From Antedon mediterranea (Eukaryota; Echinodermata; Crinoidea; Comatulida; Antedonidae): a stretch of 64,000 nt of DNA. The notes under the pieces were generated by a model. The model was not told where the DNA came from, searched no databases, and saw only the letters and a list, made by a program, of their open reading frames with translations. The translations under genes were made by a program, and so were the position numbers. Position 1 is the first letter of the stretch; each line of letters starts with the position of its first letter. Location: NCBI RefSeq assembly GCF_964355755.1, contig NC_092676.1, positions 29,060,288 through 29,124,287 on the forward strand, in the 5' to 3' direction. This document shows positions 12,601-27,600 of this stretch, piece by piece.

Positions 12601-15600
12601 AATTCCATTATAAAATGACTGTATCCGTTTTACAAAATTGCACAGTTATCATAATATTTCATAAACTAACATATTTTTTTAAAGTGGAGATGCAAAATAT
12701 ATGTTATGTTTTCATTGCATATTTACATTTTCTTTCATGGAACATTAAACTCTCAGCATTTCTCAAACATTTGTACAATATATGACACATTTTAAATGTA
12801 ATATTTTTCCATTTTCCATTTAGATATTCAGTGACATTAACATTTCAAAATATGTTGATGTGTTTAATGTTAATAATGTGAATAATTTAAATTAATGAAT
12901 TTTGTGTGAATTTCTGACACAAATGTCTAAATTATTAATGTACTTTTTGTCCTTTTAATATTAATAGACCTGTCGCCAATCGCGCAAAGCGGACGTCAAG
13001 TGTACAGAGAATAAACTACATCAAATCAAATTCGAACGAAATTTACCGTCATTCTGACATTATACTTTCCACGATTTGTTTCCATATTTGTCTGTTTTGG
13101 GTAGCGATGGTTTGCTATTATGCTAAAGTCTACATTTTTTCCTTTTAATAAATCTTTTTTTATTTGGTTTATCCAGTTCTCTTTTCAGTTTTAAAATGTT
13201 TTTTTTTATTAAATAAAATACATACCTTCAAAAAATCTGCCATGACAACTATGGCCGGATCAGACAGCGCACTCAACAACTCCTTAGTGACGCGTTTCTT
13301 TTCACGTTTATAGTTTTTCTTCTGCACCTTAAGCGACTCACGTTTTGATATTTTCGTCGACGTAGGGGTACTAGTTGACGCATGTCCGTCAACGGCAAGC
13401 GCCAACTTTCCTTCAGACTAAAAAAAAGAATAATTGTTAAAGCAAAATAAATGCAATGAAATTAATTTCTTTTAAATTTATTTTGATACAGTATTTTTAT
13501 TTGTTAAATTTTATAGGCATTTTCAATTATACTATTACTGTATGTTACAGGGACACTAATTTGACGTTCTGTTGCTGACCTAACCTCTTGACCGCTTGTT
13601 GTCGAATTAATAAATGAAAAAAAAAGTTACAACCTATTATTAAGACAAAAACAGAACACTTTTATTCAAATATAGCATGCTTTATTGTCGATTTGTAAGC
13701 TCATTTTTAAAAATAAAATGCAATTACAGGATTGACTACATAATTTGGGACTGCTTTAATTACGGAAGCTTTTCGCAAGTCACACTTTATTAATGATGAG
13801 GACGACGCAAGACGTGACAGTCTTAATGCTTAATTACAATTTACTGCAAAGACAGACAAGTCTGTGACAGTTTGAAGACATTATTAATTAATAACGTCTA
13901 TAAATTGACAAGCGAATTAAGACATACAGTACTCTAGTTGAACATGCAAAATGTCCCTCCCTGCACAACACTTTTAACATGATACAAGATAATCCATCGC
14001 AAAGCATCATAATCCCATCATGAAAAAAACAGTCAGAAAGAACATTAATTACATTTTTTTAAGTCAGTTTTTGTCTTAAAAATATTTAATGTATACCATT
14101 TAAGTTATTATAAATGTATGCTGCCTTAATTTTTTGAATAAATGTTGAATTTCCTTCCAGATATTTTTAAAACTCACATTAATTTAATAAACATTATAAT
14201 TAAAAAGCACTATCTAACTAATTTTGTTATTTCAAGAAATAATGAATGGGTAATACCAGGAGGCTTTTAATTAAATGTCTGCATAAATAGTTGTTGAATA
14301 TCATTTGTTATTTTGGTTAAATCTTGCTATTAATACAACTATCGCAGATTTCAAAGCCACTTCAATATATTCTAGGTCAAATTTCTAACTGCTTACAATT
14401 ACTGAACATTTTGTTATTGAAAGAATACTGGATGGACAGAATTGTGAAAATGGATCTACTAATAATGTAAGTGCAATATGGAATATTAGGTATCATTAAC
14501 AAGAGACAGAGACAATGCATGCAAGGACAGACAGACTCTAATTGCAGCCACGTCTTAAATCTGGAAGCGGTACGGCTTATTATTACATGAATACTGTACT
14601 TAGAACTTATTATTACATGAATACTGTACTTAGAACTTATTATTACATGAATACGGTACTTAGAACTTATTATTACATAAATACTGTACTTAGAACTTAT
14701 TATTACATGAATACTGTACTTAGAACTTATTATTACATGAATACTGTACTTAGAACTTATTATTACATGAATACTGTACTTAGAACTTATTATTACATAA
14801 ATACTTAGAACTTATTTTTAAGTACTATAGTTTGTATTGTTGTATTTAACAAACAAAAGGAAGGAAGATAAATTATATCTGAATGAATCCCTAGAATAGG
14901 AATACAATAGTTCTATTCTAGTATTCAAATTTAAAAGTGTTGTTATAATTAAAAAGTCGTAATCAAATGATCAAAGTTTTCTTCTATCCATTTTCAAATT
15001 ATAAGCATTTTGGCCGCTTCTTGTGGAAACCATTGGCACATTAGATTATTTGTTGTTGTTAAGCTCTGTCTACGCTATCAAACTTTATGTGACAAATCTA
15101 AGTATATGGACATGATGATGTCATATTACTATTATATTTGGCCAAATCACTCCTATATTTGGGCGTTTATTTTGTAAAGCTAGTTTGATAGTGTAGACAG
15201 ACCTTTAGAATGTTTACTAAAATTGTAAATAAATAATTTTGTGTTCATTCGGAAAACATCACACAAAACATTTGCTTACCCTACTTCGTTGTCCATTAAA
15301 CTTGGTTGAACCACGAAGAGCTTCACGTTGAAAAAACTCATTTTGTTCTTCTGAACCAAGTACTAAAAAAAACAAAGAAAACATATTAATGTATTAAGCA
15401 ATTGACATTGTTGAAACAAATGATATTCTTTTGATTAAACTTAAATTATTTATATATCCCACATATGGCATTATATCCAGGATTATAGGTAATGTGTCAC
15501 ATAAAGTATTTATCACATAATGTTATGTTAGTTATAGGTACCTGTACCTGTATCATAGGCAAATTCTGTGATAGGCCTACTGTACAGTGACACATGTATT

Positions 15601-18600
15601 ACAGTAGGTGTGACACCTGTATCATAGGCAAATTCTGTGATATAGTGTCTCATGTATTAGATGTTACACCTGTATCATTCATAAGGATGTGTCTACTAAA
15701 CAAGAGAGTAAGTATTCCTATCAATAATGTTAACTTTGTATTATTTACTTTATCTAATTATGCATTTTGTTACAATTTCTTCCATTTTAACAGGTAAAAG
15801 TCAGAATGGTTCAACTTTCGACTCTGATGAAGAAAGGGAAATGTGTCACTATATCTATCACAAAATTTTCAAATTCAAAGCAGGACACTTTAGTAGTAAT
15901 TGTATACAGCTTATACAATAACATCACTAAGCATATTGTAAATCAACGGATTAACCCATTTAAACACAACATTCACACAATACAAACACACAAATAAATC
16001 AGTATTTTGCATTTAAATTGCTTATATAAGTACACATTTAAAGTGAACTACTACCACCAGTTAAAACTACACAGAAATTGTAGTTTTAAATCTTCTATCC
16101 AAAGATTTTTGATAATTAAAGAGATTTTGGAATTTATAGTTGAGAATTACAAGTGAAACCATTCTTATTATTAATCATTGGTACTTTACAGACAAGTGTT
16201 AAGCTCTGTCTACACTATCAAACTTTACAGTATGTGACAAAATGTGCCCATATATGGACATGATGACATCACTACCAAATTTGGGAATATCACTACCATA
16301 TTTGAGAATATCAACACTACCATATTTGAGCACATCACACATTTTTGTCAAACTAGCTTGATAGTGTGAACAGAGCTTAAGTTAAGTCCTGGTTTTCTAA
16401 TAACATTATAATAAAATATTAAAATCTAACACAGTCGCCTTTCACCATCAAACTAACTTGAAATGAAATACAGTACTAGCCTATTTATTCATACTAGATA
16501 GTTTTTTATATTGACCATAAACTTCACGTCAATACGTTACCTCTTGAAACCTAGGCTGATTAAAGTAGAGCTATAAAAAATAACGAATATAAATGATATT
16601 AAATGAAATTGAACGACGACGACAAGCAGTCATCCTTGTTTGAAATAAACCTTCTGGCTCAGAGACAAGACAGTTTTTAGCATTTTGCTTCAACTTAAAT
16701 GAACACTATCAATTTACAGTGTCAACAGAATAAAATAGTATCATTACATTAAAGCTCAGTTGCACTAAAAAAATCTGAAATCAGTTTATTATTCAACATA
16801 AAATGATAAACAAATAGAGAGTTACACCGCTAAATCTTTCAACCTTTAAAATAAAAAGCAAGAATACTCGGCTGCACCAAGCAGCATTGAGTGGCATGGT
16901 GCGCAAAACTCAGCGGGCTAAGATATAATATAAACAATATCTCCTAATTATATAATCAGTAATTTTAGTAATCCAATACAACAGCTGCATAGATATATAC
17001 ATTACTGTTATTGTACAAATTATATATACAAAGTTAATGAAATCAATGTGGGATCATACAATGTGGGATCATACAATGTGGGATCATACAATGTGGGATC
17101 ATACAATGTGGGATCATACAATGTGGGATCATACAATGTGGGATCGCTCATGGGGGAAAATATTATTAATTTTTACTAAATGTATATAATAAAGTATCTC
17201 TATTGGTTTCATTCAGGACAGTGTTCCGAGATTTTACATCAAAAAACAATTTATCCCAATATCTAAAATTGTATAAGATTTTTGTATGTCAATCAGGTAA
17301 ATTAGAGAGAAAAAGAAAAAATTCTGATGAGAAAAAATTGACTGAAAAATAAGATATCTTACCTGTAGAAAGAGTGGGTACCACGCTTTTTGAGCGACCT
17401 CTAGGCCGACCTTCCAACTTCAGTTGCGTTGACTTAAACATATTTTTGAATCATACATGTGACTGTAATATCAGTGCTTACAATAAGCAAGGAACTTAGT
17501 CTGCTACTTATAATGTTCTTTCACCGTAAATCACACAACACAGAAGATAAATTAATTGACCAAGATAAAGATGGATAAAGTCATTTCTTAACGTTTTATG
17601 AATTCAGCAGTGATGTACACATTCTATTACAAATTACAGATTATTATTAGTAAAAATACAAAGCGTTTTTGAAAACAATTTAAAGTTTGACAGTGATTTG
17701 TTCTCTGCAAGCAAAAATATAAACAAATTTGAATCTGAAGAAAAAATGTAAAGTAAAACAAAATAAAACTAAATAATTATAAATAATAATAATAATAATA
17801 ATTTATTTGGAGATTACACTTTTACAACAGTGGCACTCGACCAAATGAAGGTGCATCCAAGAGAAATATACAAAAAAAAAAAACATGATATAGAAAATAA
17901 CAATATGTTTTCCAAATATTTACTATCAATACCAGAAAAATAGTGTTTCATCCAAAATAATTCAAAGACCAAAATGAACACACATCAGTCTGAAAAAAAC
18001 TGCAGCAGCACTTGTCACCAACTAAGAATATTAATACAACGTCTTGGTTGAAATTAAAAGTACATATTAAAATAAAAAGAAAGTATCAGCAAAGATTGAG
18101 CCATTGAAACTGAATTAAAAACACATAGAACCTGATGATTACCACGATCGAAAAGAAAAGATGCAGACGTACGGTCTAAGTACAACGTGTAATGATGACT
18201 AATGGGCAGCCGGCAGCATTCAACGAGATAATTTGACCAATGTATACGATAAATGTCCAAACGGTCACTAACTGTAAACAGAAGGTTTATAAAGAATGGC
18301 AAATCCTGTTTTACGATAATGAAATAAAAGCAAAGATATGTTATCTAACCAATTTATACGTCCCAGTTATTAATATGTCTGATATGATTGGACGATTTGG
18401 ACCAATCAATCATGAAGATATGAAGGCCGATTCAGTTTGATTATTCTCTTCTCATTTATAAAATTCCATGTAGCGATGGCATAGTTATATCAATTACATT
18501 AATACATTGAGGCTTTCCTTAAATGAATCCTTATGGATTACACACACACAATCTGGACATATATTTGTTTTCCACGTATCTAATGTTACATGATGTATGT

Positions 18601-21600
18601 ATTAATTAATTCCTTATATGGCAGTTTACATTAGGCAATAATTTTCCGTGTGGAGACTCTCTCTCTCAAAATGTACAGTAGTTATTTGAATTAGGACACA
18701 TCGATTTCAATCGCAGCTCGCAAAAACTCATAAATACCACCCAAACTGTATACTAACTAATAGTAATAATAGCCCATCATTCCTTGAGAGCCTAAAATTG
18801 AGACGCCACTCACAGTACTGCACTCAACTTGAGACGCCACTCACAGTACTGCACTCAACTTGAGACGCCACTCACAGTACTGCACTCAACTTGAGACGCC
18901 ACTCACAGTACTGCACTCAACTTGAGACGCCACTCACAGTACTGCACTCAACTTGAGACGCCACTCACAGTACTGCACTCAACTTGAGACGCCACTCACA
19001 GTACTGCACTCAACTTGAGACGCCACTCACAGTACTGCACTCAACTTGAGACGCCACTCACAGTACTGCACTCAACTTGAGACGCCACTCACAGTACTGC
19101 ACTCAACTGCACTCAACATATTCAAATATGAATTCAAGAACTTCTGAAATATAGTTTTCAGTTTCCATAATAAAAGTTGAAAGAAGCAGATCCAGTGAGG
19201 GCGTGTGGCGCAGTGTGTTGGACGTTGGACTACCGATCGTCAGACCTAGGTTCGAATCCAACTCTCGCCGCATTGCTTGTATCCGTAGGCAAGATACTTT
19301 ACTTACGTTGCCTCTCTCCACCCAGGTGTATAAATGGGTACCCAGTTAGATCTAGACACAACTGCGCTGGTTACCGGCTGCATTATGGGAGTATGTTTCC
19401 ATACGTGTTTGATCCCAACAAATACTGGGGTAATAATGCTTGTAAAGCGCCTTTGAGCATGATTACTCATGAAAAGGGCGCTATATAAATCTGGTATTAT
19501 TATTATTATTATATATCCAATCTTTACTACCTGTAGCAAACAGCTAAATACACATATTCCAATATCACAAGTCACCCTTTGTATAAAATATATTATCACA
19601 TTCTTAGCAAATACAGCATATTAATAATGCATCAAAAAATATAGTGACTAGTACTGGTTTATGATGAAACCAATATACAAACACATTTGGAAAAGTAAAC
19701 ACGTCTAACAAATACCAAATTCTAAAGGCTCAAAGAAGACAGGTTACTGTACAAAGATACTGAGATTCTTACACAATGTACTGTACCATGAAGAAGATAT
19801 TAAATGCATTGAAACTATAAACAACATTCTATTCCGTCCAATCAAATTAAACGCATAGATTATGGTGTTTCCAATTACTAAATGGGAAATTTTAGAGATA
19901 ATTTTAAATTCTAAACATAATTGTTGGCATTATCAGATAAATATTATTTTAATATATTTTAATCAAAACAAAGTAATTTTTTTTAATTCTTTTAATTTTA
20001 TCTTAACCATTGAGAATGCTGCAAACAGTACCATGAAAACGAAACCAAACAGAAAATAAAACACGTTATTTCAAAATTAAACACAAAAAAATAAAATAAC
20101 TTCAGAAGCCAGGTGGCACTACATCATATATAAAACAAAAAATAAAATGTAGAATTTAAAAATTAATTAATTAAAGGAAATCTAAGAGATAAATATGTTT
20201 TAAATGAAATGCATGACACACCCTTCAAACGATGCAGCCTGTATCGCCAATATCCTGAATCCAAGTGAGAAGGAACGTTGTTGTTTAAGCGTGCTAAATG
20301 CAAGAAAGCATCCTAAATGCAGGCTGAAATGAACCAACAATGAACAAATACAGCACTAATATTCCCTGGTACCCAGTTGATATCCAGTTGATATCCAGGT
20401 ATTATTCAAACACAATGTTTGTTATCAATAATACACCATGAAAAAAGTTGATGATGTAATAAAGCTACATTGCCTGCAATTCAACAATTTACAGACCATA
20501 AACCATATTAAACAAGTTAAATACAGTGTTTAATTGAACTCATGACAGAATTAACGAAAAACTTGAAAAACAAAGTATACACCAAATAGATGATCATTTT
20601 CCTATCAATATTCCTATTGGTTTCAATGGTTCAATTATTAACTATTTTCACTAATATCCTGGTACAACAATCAAAGCCCTTGATACCTAATCCTTACTTG
20701 AACGAGTAAATCACTGCACATAAGCTGATCAATACTTATAAAAATACTTGTTATAAACAAACGGATGAACTAAAGCAGATATCACTAGAGATACTGTATC
20801 AGTTCCTCTTGCTAAAGCCACTCTCATGATACAAACCTATGCTTTTAATAGTATGATTAATACATGCTGTACAATAAACAATGTGAAGATTGAAGAGGTC
20901 ATAAAACCAATCATCAAAATTGACCTCATATAACTTGATTGGTTAAAGAATATATGATTATTTTTTTATGTAAAACAGTAATAGTATACCTTTGATCTAA
21001 AGATAAAGTCTATAAAAATAAATTGGTGATATGATTAGTTTCTATCTATACAAATTACAACCATTAATGATAAATAAAACATTATTGCAATATAGAAAAA
21101 TACATCATATTAATTTACATATATTTTTTAAGATATTACATTAATAAAAAAACAATTCTGATATTATGATAATGTGGTGTTAAAAAAAGCAAATTACACA
21201 TTAATGTGGTGGAGGCGGCAAGTAGGACAGATTATGAAGATAACAAGTTTTACGCTTCTTTAAATAAAACATCTAAGCATCTAATAGAGGGCACTATAAC
21301 CTTTTTTTTTTGTTCTGAATAACCATTTTCCTTTCAGATTTTCTGAGATTTTGATTACAAACTTTAAAAAATCATATAAAAAAGACGAAAAAAATATGTT
21401 TAAATTGCCTTGCTTAAAGTTAAACTGCATCTAGGCTAAACCTTATTAAACTTGTGCATTCCATATTGGGAAAATATGACAAACAAACATGGATGACTAA
21501 GCATTTCGGGACAACACTTAACCCATATAAGAATGAACTATCAATGTGCTGCACATTATTACCCCAGGTCATTTTTTGGATAAAAACTTGGCAACATACT

Positions 21601-24600
21601 CGCATAATAATGCAGCTAACTGTAGTCATCAGCGCATAATAATGCAGCTAACTGTAGTCATCAGCGCATAATAATGCAGCTAACTGTAGTCATCAGCGCA
21701 TAATAATGCAGCTAACTGTAGTCATCAGCGCATAATAATGCAGCTAACTGTAGTAATCAGCGCATAATAATGCAGCTAACTGTAGTCATCAGCGCATAAT
21801 AATGCAGCTAACTGTAGTAATCAGCGCATAATAATGCAGCTAACTGTAGTAATCAGCGCATAATAATGCAGCTAACTGTAGTCATCAGCGCATAATAATG
21901 CAGCTAACTGTAGTCATCAGCGCATAATAATGCAGCTAACTGTAGTCATCAGCGCATAATAATGCAGCTAACTGTAGTAATCAGCGCATAATAATGCAGC
22001 TAACTGTAGTCATCAGCGCATAATAATGCAGCTAACTGTAGTCATCAGCGCATAATAATGCAGCTAACTGTAGTCATCAGCGCATAATAATGCAGCTAAC
22101 TGTAGTCATCAGCGCATAATAATGCAGCTAACTGTAGTCATCAGCGCATAATAATGCAGCTAACTGTAGTAATCAGCGCATAATAATGCAGCTAACTGTA
22201 GTAATCAGCGCATAATAATGCAGCTAACTGTAGTAATCAGCGCATAATAATGCAGCTAACTGTAGTCATCAGCGCATAATAATGCAGCTAACTGTAGTCA
22301 TCAGCGCATAATAATGCAGCTAACTGTAGTAATCAGCGCATAATAATGCAGCTAACTGTAGTAATCAGCGCATAATAATGCAGCTAACTGTAGTCATCAG
22401 CGCATAATAATGCAGCTAACTGTAGTCATCAGCGCATAATAATGCAGCTAACTGTAGTAATCAGCGCATAATAATGCAGCTAACTGTAGTCATCAGCGCA
22501 TAATAATGCAGCTAACTGTAGTCATCAGCGCATAATAATGCAGCTAACTGTAGTAATCAGCGCATAAGAATGCAGCTAACTGTAGTAATCAGCGCATAAT
22601 AATGCAGCTAACTGTAGTCATCAGCGCATAATAATGCAGCTAACTGTAGTAATCAGCGCATAATAATGCAGCTAACTGTAGTCATCAGCGCATAATAATG
22701 CAGCTAACTGTAGTCATCAGCGCATAATAATGCAGCTAACTGTAGTAATCAGCGCATAATAATGCAGCTAACTGTAGTCATCAGCGCATAATAATGCAGC
22801 TAACTGTAGTAATCAGCGCATAATAATGCAGCTAACTGTAGTCATCAGCGCATAATAATGCAGCTAACTGTAGTCATCAGCGCATAATAATGCAGCTAGC
22901 TGTAGTAATCAGCGCATAATAATGCAGCTAACTGTAGTAATCAGCGCATAATAATGCAGCTAACTGTAGTAATCAGCGCATAATAATGCAGCTAACTGTA
23001 GTAATCAGCGCATAATAATGCAGCTAACTGTAGTAATCAGCGCATAATAATGCAGCTAACTGTAGTAATCAGCGCATAATAATGCAGCTAACTGTAGTCA
23101 TCAGCGCATAATAATGCAGCTAACTGTAGTCATCAGCGCATAATAATGCAGCTAACTGTAGTCATCAGCGCATAATAATGCAGCTAACTGTAGTCATCAG
23201 CGCATAATAATGCAGCTAACTGTAGTCATCAGCGCATAATAATGCAGCTAACTGTAGTCATCAGCGCATAATAATGCAGCTAACTGTAGTCATCAGCGCA
23301 TAATAATGCAGCTAACTGTAGTCATCAGCGCATAATAATGCAGCTAACTGTAGTCATCAGCGCATAATAATGCAGCTAACTGTAGTCATCAGCGCATAAT
23401 AATGCAGCTAACTGTAGTCATCAGCGCATAATAATGCAGCTAACTGTAGTCATCAGCGCATAATAATGCAGCTAACTGTAGTCATCAGCGCATAATAATG
23501 CAGCTAACTGTAGTAATCAGCGCATAATAATGCAGCTAACTGTAGTCATCAGCGCATAATAATGCAGCTAACTGTAGTCATCAGCGCATAATAATGCAGC
23601 TAACTGTAGTCATCAGCGCATAATAATGCAGCTAACTGTAGTAATCAGCGCATAATAATGCAGCTAACTGTAGTCATCAGCGCATAATAATGCAGCTATC
23701 TGTAGTCATCAGCGCATAATAATGCAGCTAACTGTAGTCATCAGCGCATAATAATGCAGCTAACTGTAGTAATCAGCGCATAATAATGCAGCTAACTGTA
23801 GTCATCAGCGCATAATAATGCAGCTAACTGTAGTCATCAGCGCATAATAATGCAGCTAACTGTAGTCATCAGCGCATAATAATGCAGCTAACTGTAGTCA
23901 TCAGCGCATAATAATGCAGCTAACTGTAGTCATCAGCGCATAATAATGCAGCTAACTGTAGTCATCAGCGCATAATAATGCAGCTAACTGTAGTCATCAG
24001 CGCATAATAATGCAGCTAACTGTAGTAATCAGCGCATAATAATGCAGCTAACTGTAGTCATCAGCGCATAATAATGCAGCTAACTGTAGTCATCAGCGCA
24101 TAATAATGCAGCTAACTGTAGTAATCAGCGCATAATAATGCAGCTAACTGTAGTAATCAGCGCATAATAATGCAGCTAACTGTAGTCATCAGCGCATAAT
24201 AATGCAGCTAACTGTAGTCATCAGCGCATAATAATGCAGCTAACTGTAGTAATCAGCGCATAATAATGCAGCTAACTGTAGTCATCAGCGCATAATAATG
24301 CAGCTAACTGTAGTAATCAGCGCATAATAATGCAGCTAACTGTAGTAATCAGCGCATAATAATGCAGCTAACTGTAGTAATCAGCGCATAATAATGCAGC
24401 TAACTGTAGTCATCAGCGCATAATAATGCAGCTAACTGTAGTCATCAGCGCATAATAATGCAGCTAACTGTAGTCATCAGCGCATAATAATGCAGCTAAC
24501 TGTAGTCATCAGCGCATAATAATGCAGCTAACTGTAGTCATCAGCGCATAATAATGCAGCTAACTGTAGTCATCAGCGCATAATAATGCAGCTAACTGTA

Positions 24601-27600
24601 GTCATCAGCGCATAATAATGCAGCTAACTGTAGTCATCAGCGCATAATAATGCAGCTAACTGTAGTCATCAGCGCATAATAATGCAGCTAACTGTAGTCA
24701 TCAGCGCATAATAATGCAGCTAACTGTAGTCATCAGCGCATAATAATGCAGCTAACTGTAGTCATCAGCGCATAATAATGCAGCTAACTGTAGTCATCAG
24801 CGCATAATAATGCAGCTAACTGTAGTCATCAGCGCATAATAATGCAGCTAACTGTAGTAATCAGCGCATAATAATGCAGCTAACTGTAGTAATCAGCGCA
24901 TAATAATGCAGCTAACTGTAGTCATCAGCGCATAATAATGCAGCTAACTGTAGTCATCAGCGCATAATAATGCAGCTAACTGTAGTCATCAGCGCATAAT
25001 AATGCAGCTAACTGTAGTCATCAGCGCATAATAATGCAGCTAACTGTAGTAATCAGCGCAAAGTTGTGTCTTGATTCAAGATTCAATTTTATTTGCCAAT
25101 TTAAAATGGAAATAATATGAGTATATTTTCAACATTAAATTCTAAAATGTATATTTTATTAATAAAAGTATTATTATATAAAAGATCTAACCGGCACCCA
25201 TTTTATACACCTGGGTGGAGAGAGGCAAATGTAAGTAAAGTGTCTTGCTTTTTTTTCTTTTTTTTTAAATATATATTTATATATATATTTTTGCTTTGTT
25301 TGGCAATAAAAGTTGAAAGAAGTAAAGTGTCTTGCTTAAGGATACAAGCAAATTGGCGAGGGTTGGATTTGAACCATGACCTCACAATCAGTAATCAAAA
25401 GTCCAACATACTGCAGTGCACGCCCTCACATACTATCTGAAGCCCTAGAATAAAAACATCCCCTTTAACCGTGTCCAATCATTACTAATCTAAACATTAC
25501 TTAGTTAATATTGTAAGGGTCTTGTAATTGCCGACATGCAGCAATGATTCATCATCACCATTAATCTATCACTTATTAGTTGTGTAAACTATGCATGTCA
25601 TAATAATAATTTATTGTGACTCTAAAGCACTGTCTACATTATAAAACTTTATGTGACAACAAAATGTGATGTTGCCAATATATGGAAATGATGATGTAAT
25701 ATCTACCGTAAACTAGTTTGATAGTGCAGATTGTAGCTTAAGATGAGAGTTGTCTGCTGCTTGTCTATTGTCCAGAAATCACTGTTGTGCCATTATTTAT
25801 TTGCTTCAATTTATAGTCATATAATTCACACTCTAGGTTTTTGTTAGAGGAAAGCAGCTGTTAATAACTTTAGATACAAACTCATAAAAGTTGCTTTTTC
25901 TCCTTTGGACATAGTCAAAGCTGTCTGAGTATACAGTATTCACTTTTTTTTTCTTTATTCAAAAGAACGTTGAAATTCTAAACATTATAACCAAACAGTT
26001 ACAGTTCTTGGACTTTATCTTTCCTTTTTAATGTCAACAAACAGAACCATTCTTTTTTCTTTTACAATTTCATTTACAAAATGACATTCTATTTTTAATA
26101 CTATAAAGGAGGAATTATTCAACTATTATTGGAAGAATAGTTTATATTTGACTGCAAGAATAAATGTAGAATACAAAAGATAAAAAGCAACAAATGAAAA
26201 TGACAATTGTACAATCTATTTAAAGATACCACTACAGTATGTGACTCACCATGTTCAAATATAGAAAAAGGGACATTCTCAACAAAGCCAAAATCCTGAA
26301 ATTGATTGGACTACGATAAAAATAAACTTGGAACGCTAAAGATGTATTATATGCTAAATTTAAATATTAAATTAGGAATATATGCATTTTCAGTACAATC
26401 GGTTAATAAGTCTGTCTGTACAAAAGCTATGAAACATTTACATTGACATTTAGTAGTTTATACTACTACTAGGTAATTCAGTATTTTTATGGTATTATTT
26501 TTAATCAGGGAAGGTGAAATTCTTCCCTGGTATCAATACCCATCTGTTTATTTACAATACGGCTTATTGCTCCTGTTATTGCTATCAAAGTCAGTTGTAT
26601 TCTAATACATACATACATGGGATCCTCCTCTTCTACGTCGTAGAACTGGAGTCGAAAACCTATTCAGCACCAAATAGCCTACTAAGGTGTTTGTTAAGAA
26701 TTTTCTTCAATTGTGTAATGGCTTTGGCTTGCCTGACTTTTAAAACTGTCAAACAATCTTCAACAATCAAACCAACCATACAATAATCGCGGAACACTGA
26801 TCTGTTTTCCAGATAAAACTGATCATGCACGTTTATATAAATACTGTGAATGATTAACAGTTCAGAAATTTCTACATGATTCTCTGTACTCTATTATCCA
26901 CATATAATAGATTACTGTATGTGCAGTATCATACTGTAGGCAAATTCTGTAATACAGTGTAACATACTGTATGTATCACATGTACCGCCTATACAGTATC
27001 ATAGGCAAATTCTGTAATACAGTGTAACATACTGTACTGTATCACATGTACCGCCTATACAGTATCATAGGCAAATTCTGTAATACAGTGTAACATACTG
27101 CACTGTATCACATGTACCGCCTATACAGTATCATAGGCAAATTCTGTAATACAGTGTAACATACTGTACTGTATCACATGTACCGCCTATACAGTATCAT
27201 AGGCCAATTCTGTAATACAGTGTAACATACTGTATGTATCACATGTACCGCCTATACAGTATCATAGGCAAATTCTGTAATACAGCGTCACATATTTATA
27301 ACATGTAGAACATGAATGTTAGGGTTAGGTTAAACAATGGACTACTCTTCCCTGGTTAAATTTATAATATGGCCTATGATACAGACTTCACATGCAATAC
27401 ATTACAGTGTATCATAGAATGCGGCTATGATACTGTACAAATTGTGTGCCAAACATCAGCCAACAAAAATTCTAAAGAAGGGAATCATACCAAACATAAT
27501 ACTGTATACTACTAATGTGTACTATACAGTATCCAGTATATTTCTTACCTATACCCATTTTTCAAAATGATGACGCCCAGATATTCGGTCAAATAACGGT

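Noticed and set aside
14542-14808. Open frame of repeated [10 protein letters not shown] units
   Set aside because: Pure translation of a 30-bp tandem repeat in an intron, with no start context or splice support.
19103-19599. Open frames on both strands around 19.2-19.6 kb
   Set aside because: They lie on the SINE at 19195-19512 and have no protein similarity.
21601-25060. Regular repeat array resembling a CRISPR array
   Set aside because: Units are contiguous 32-bp copies with no variable spacers, in an intron of an animal gene. It is a satellite.
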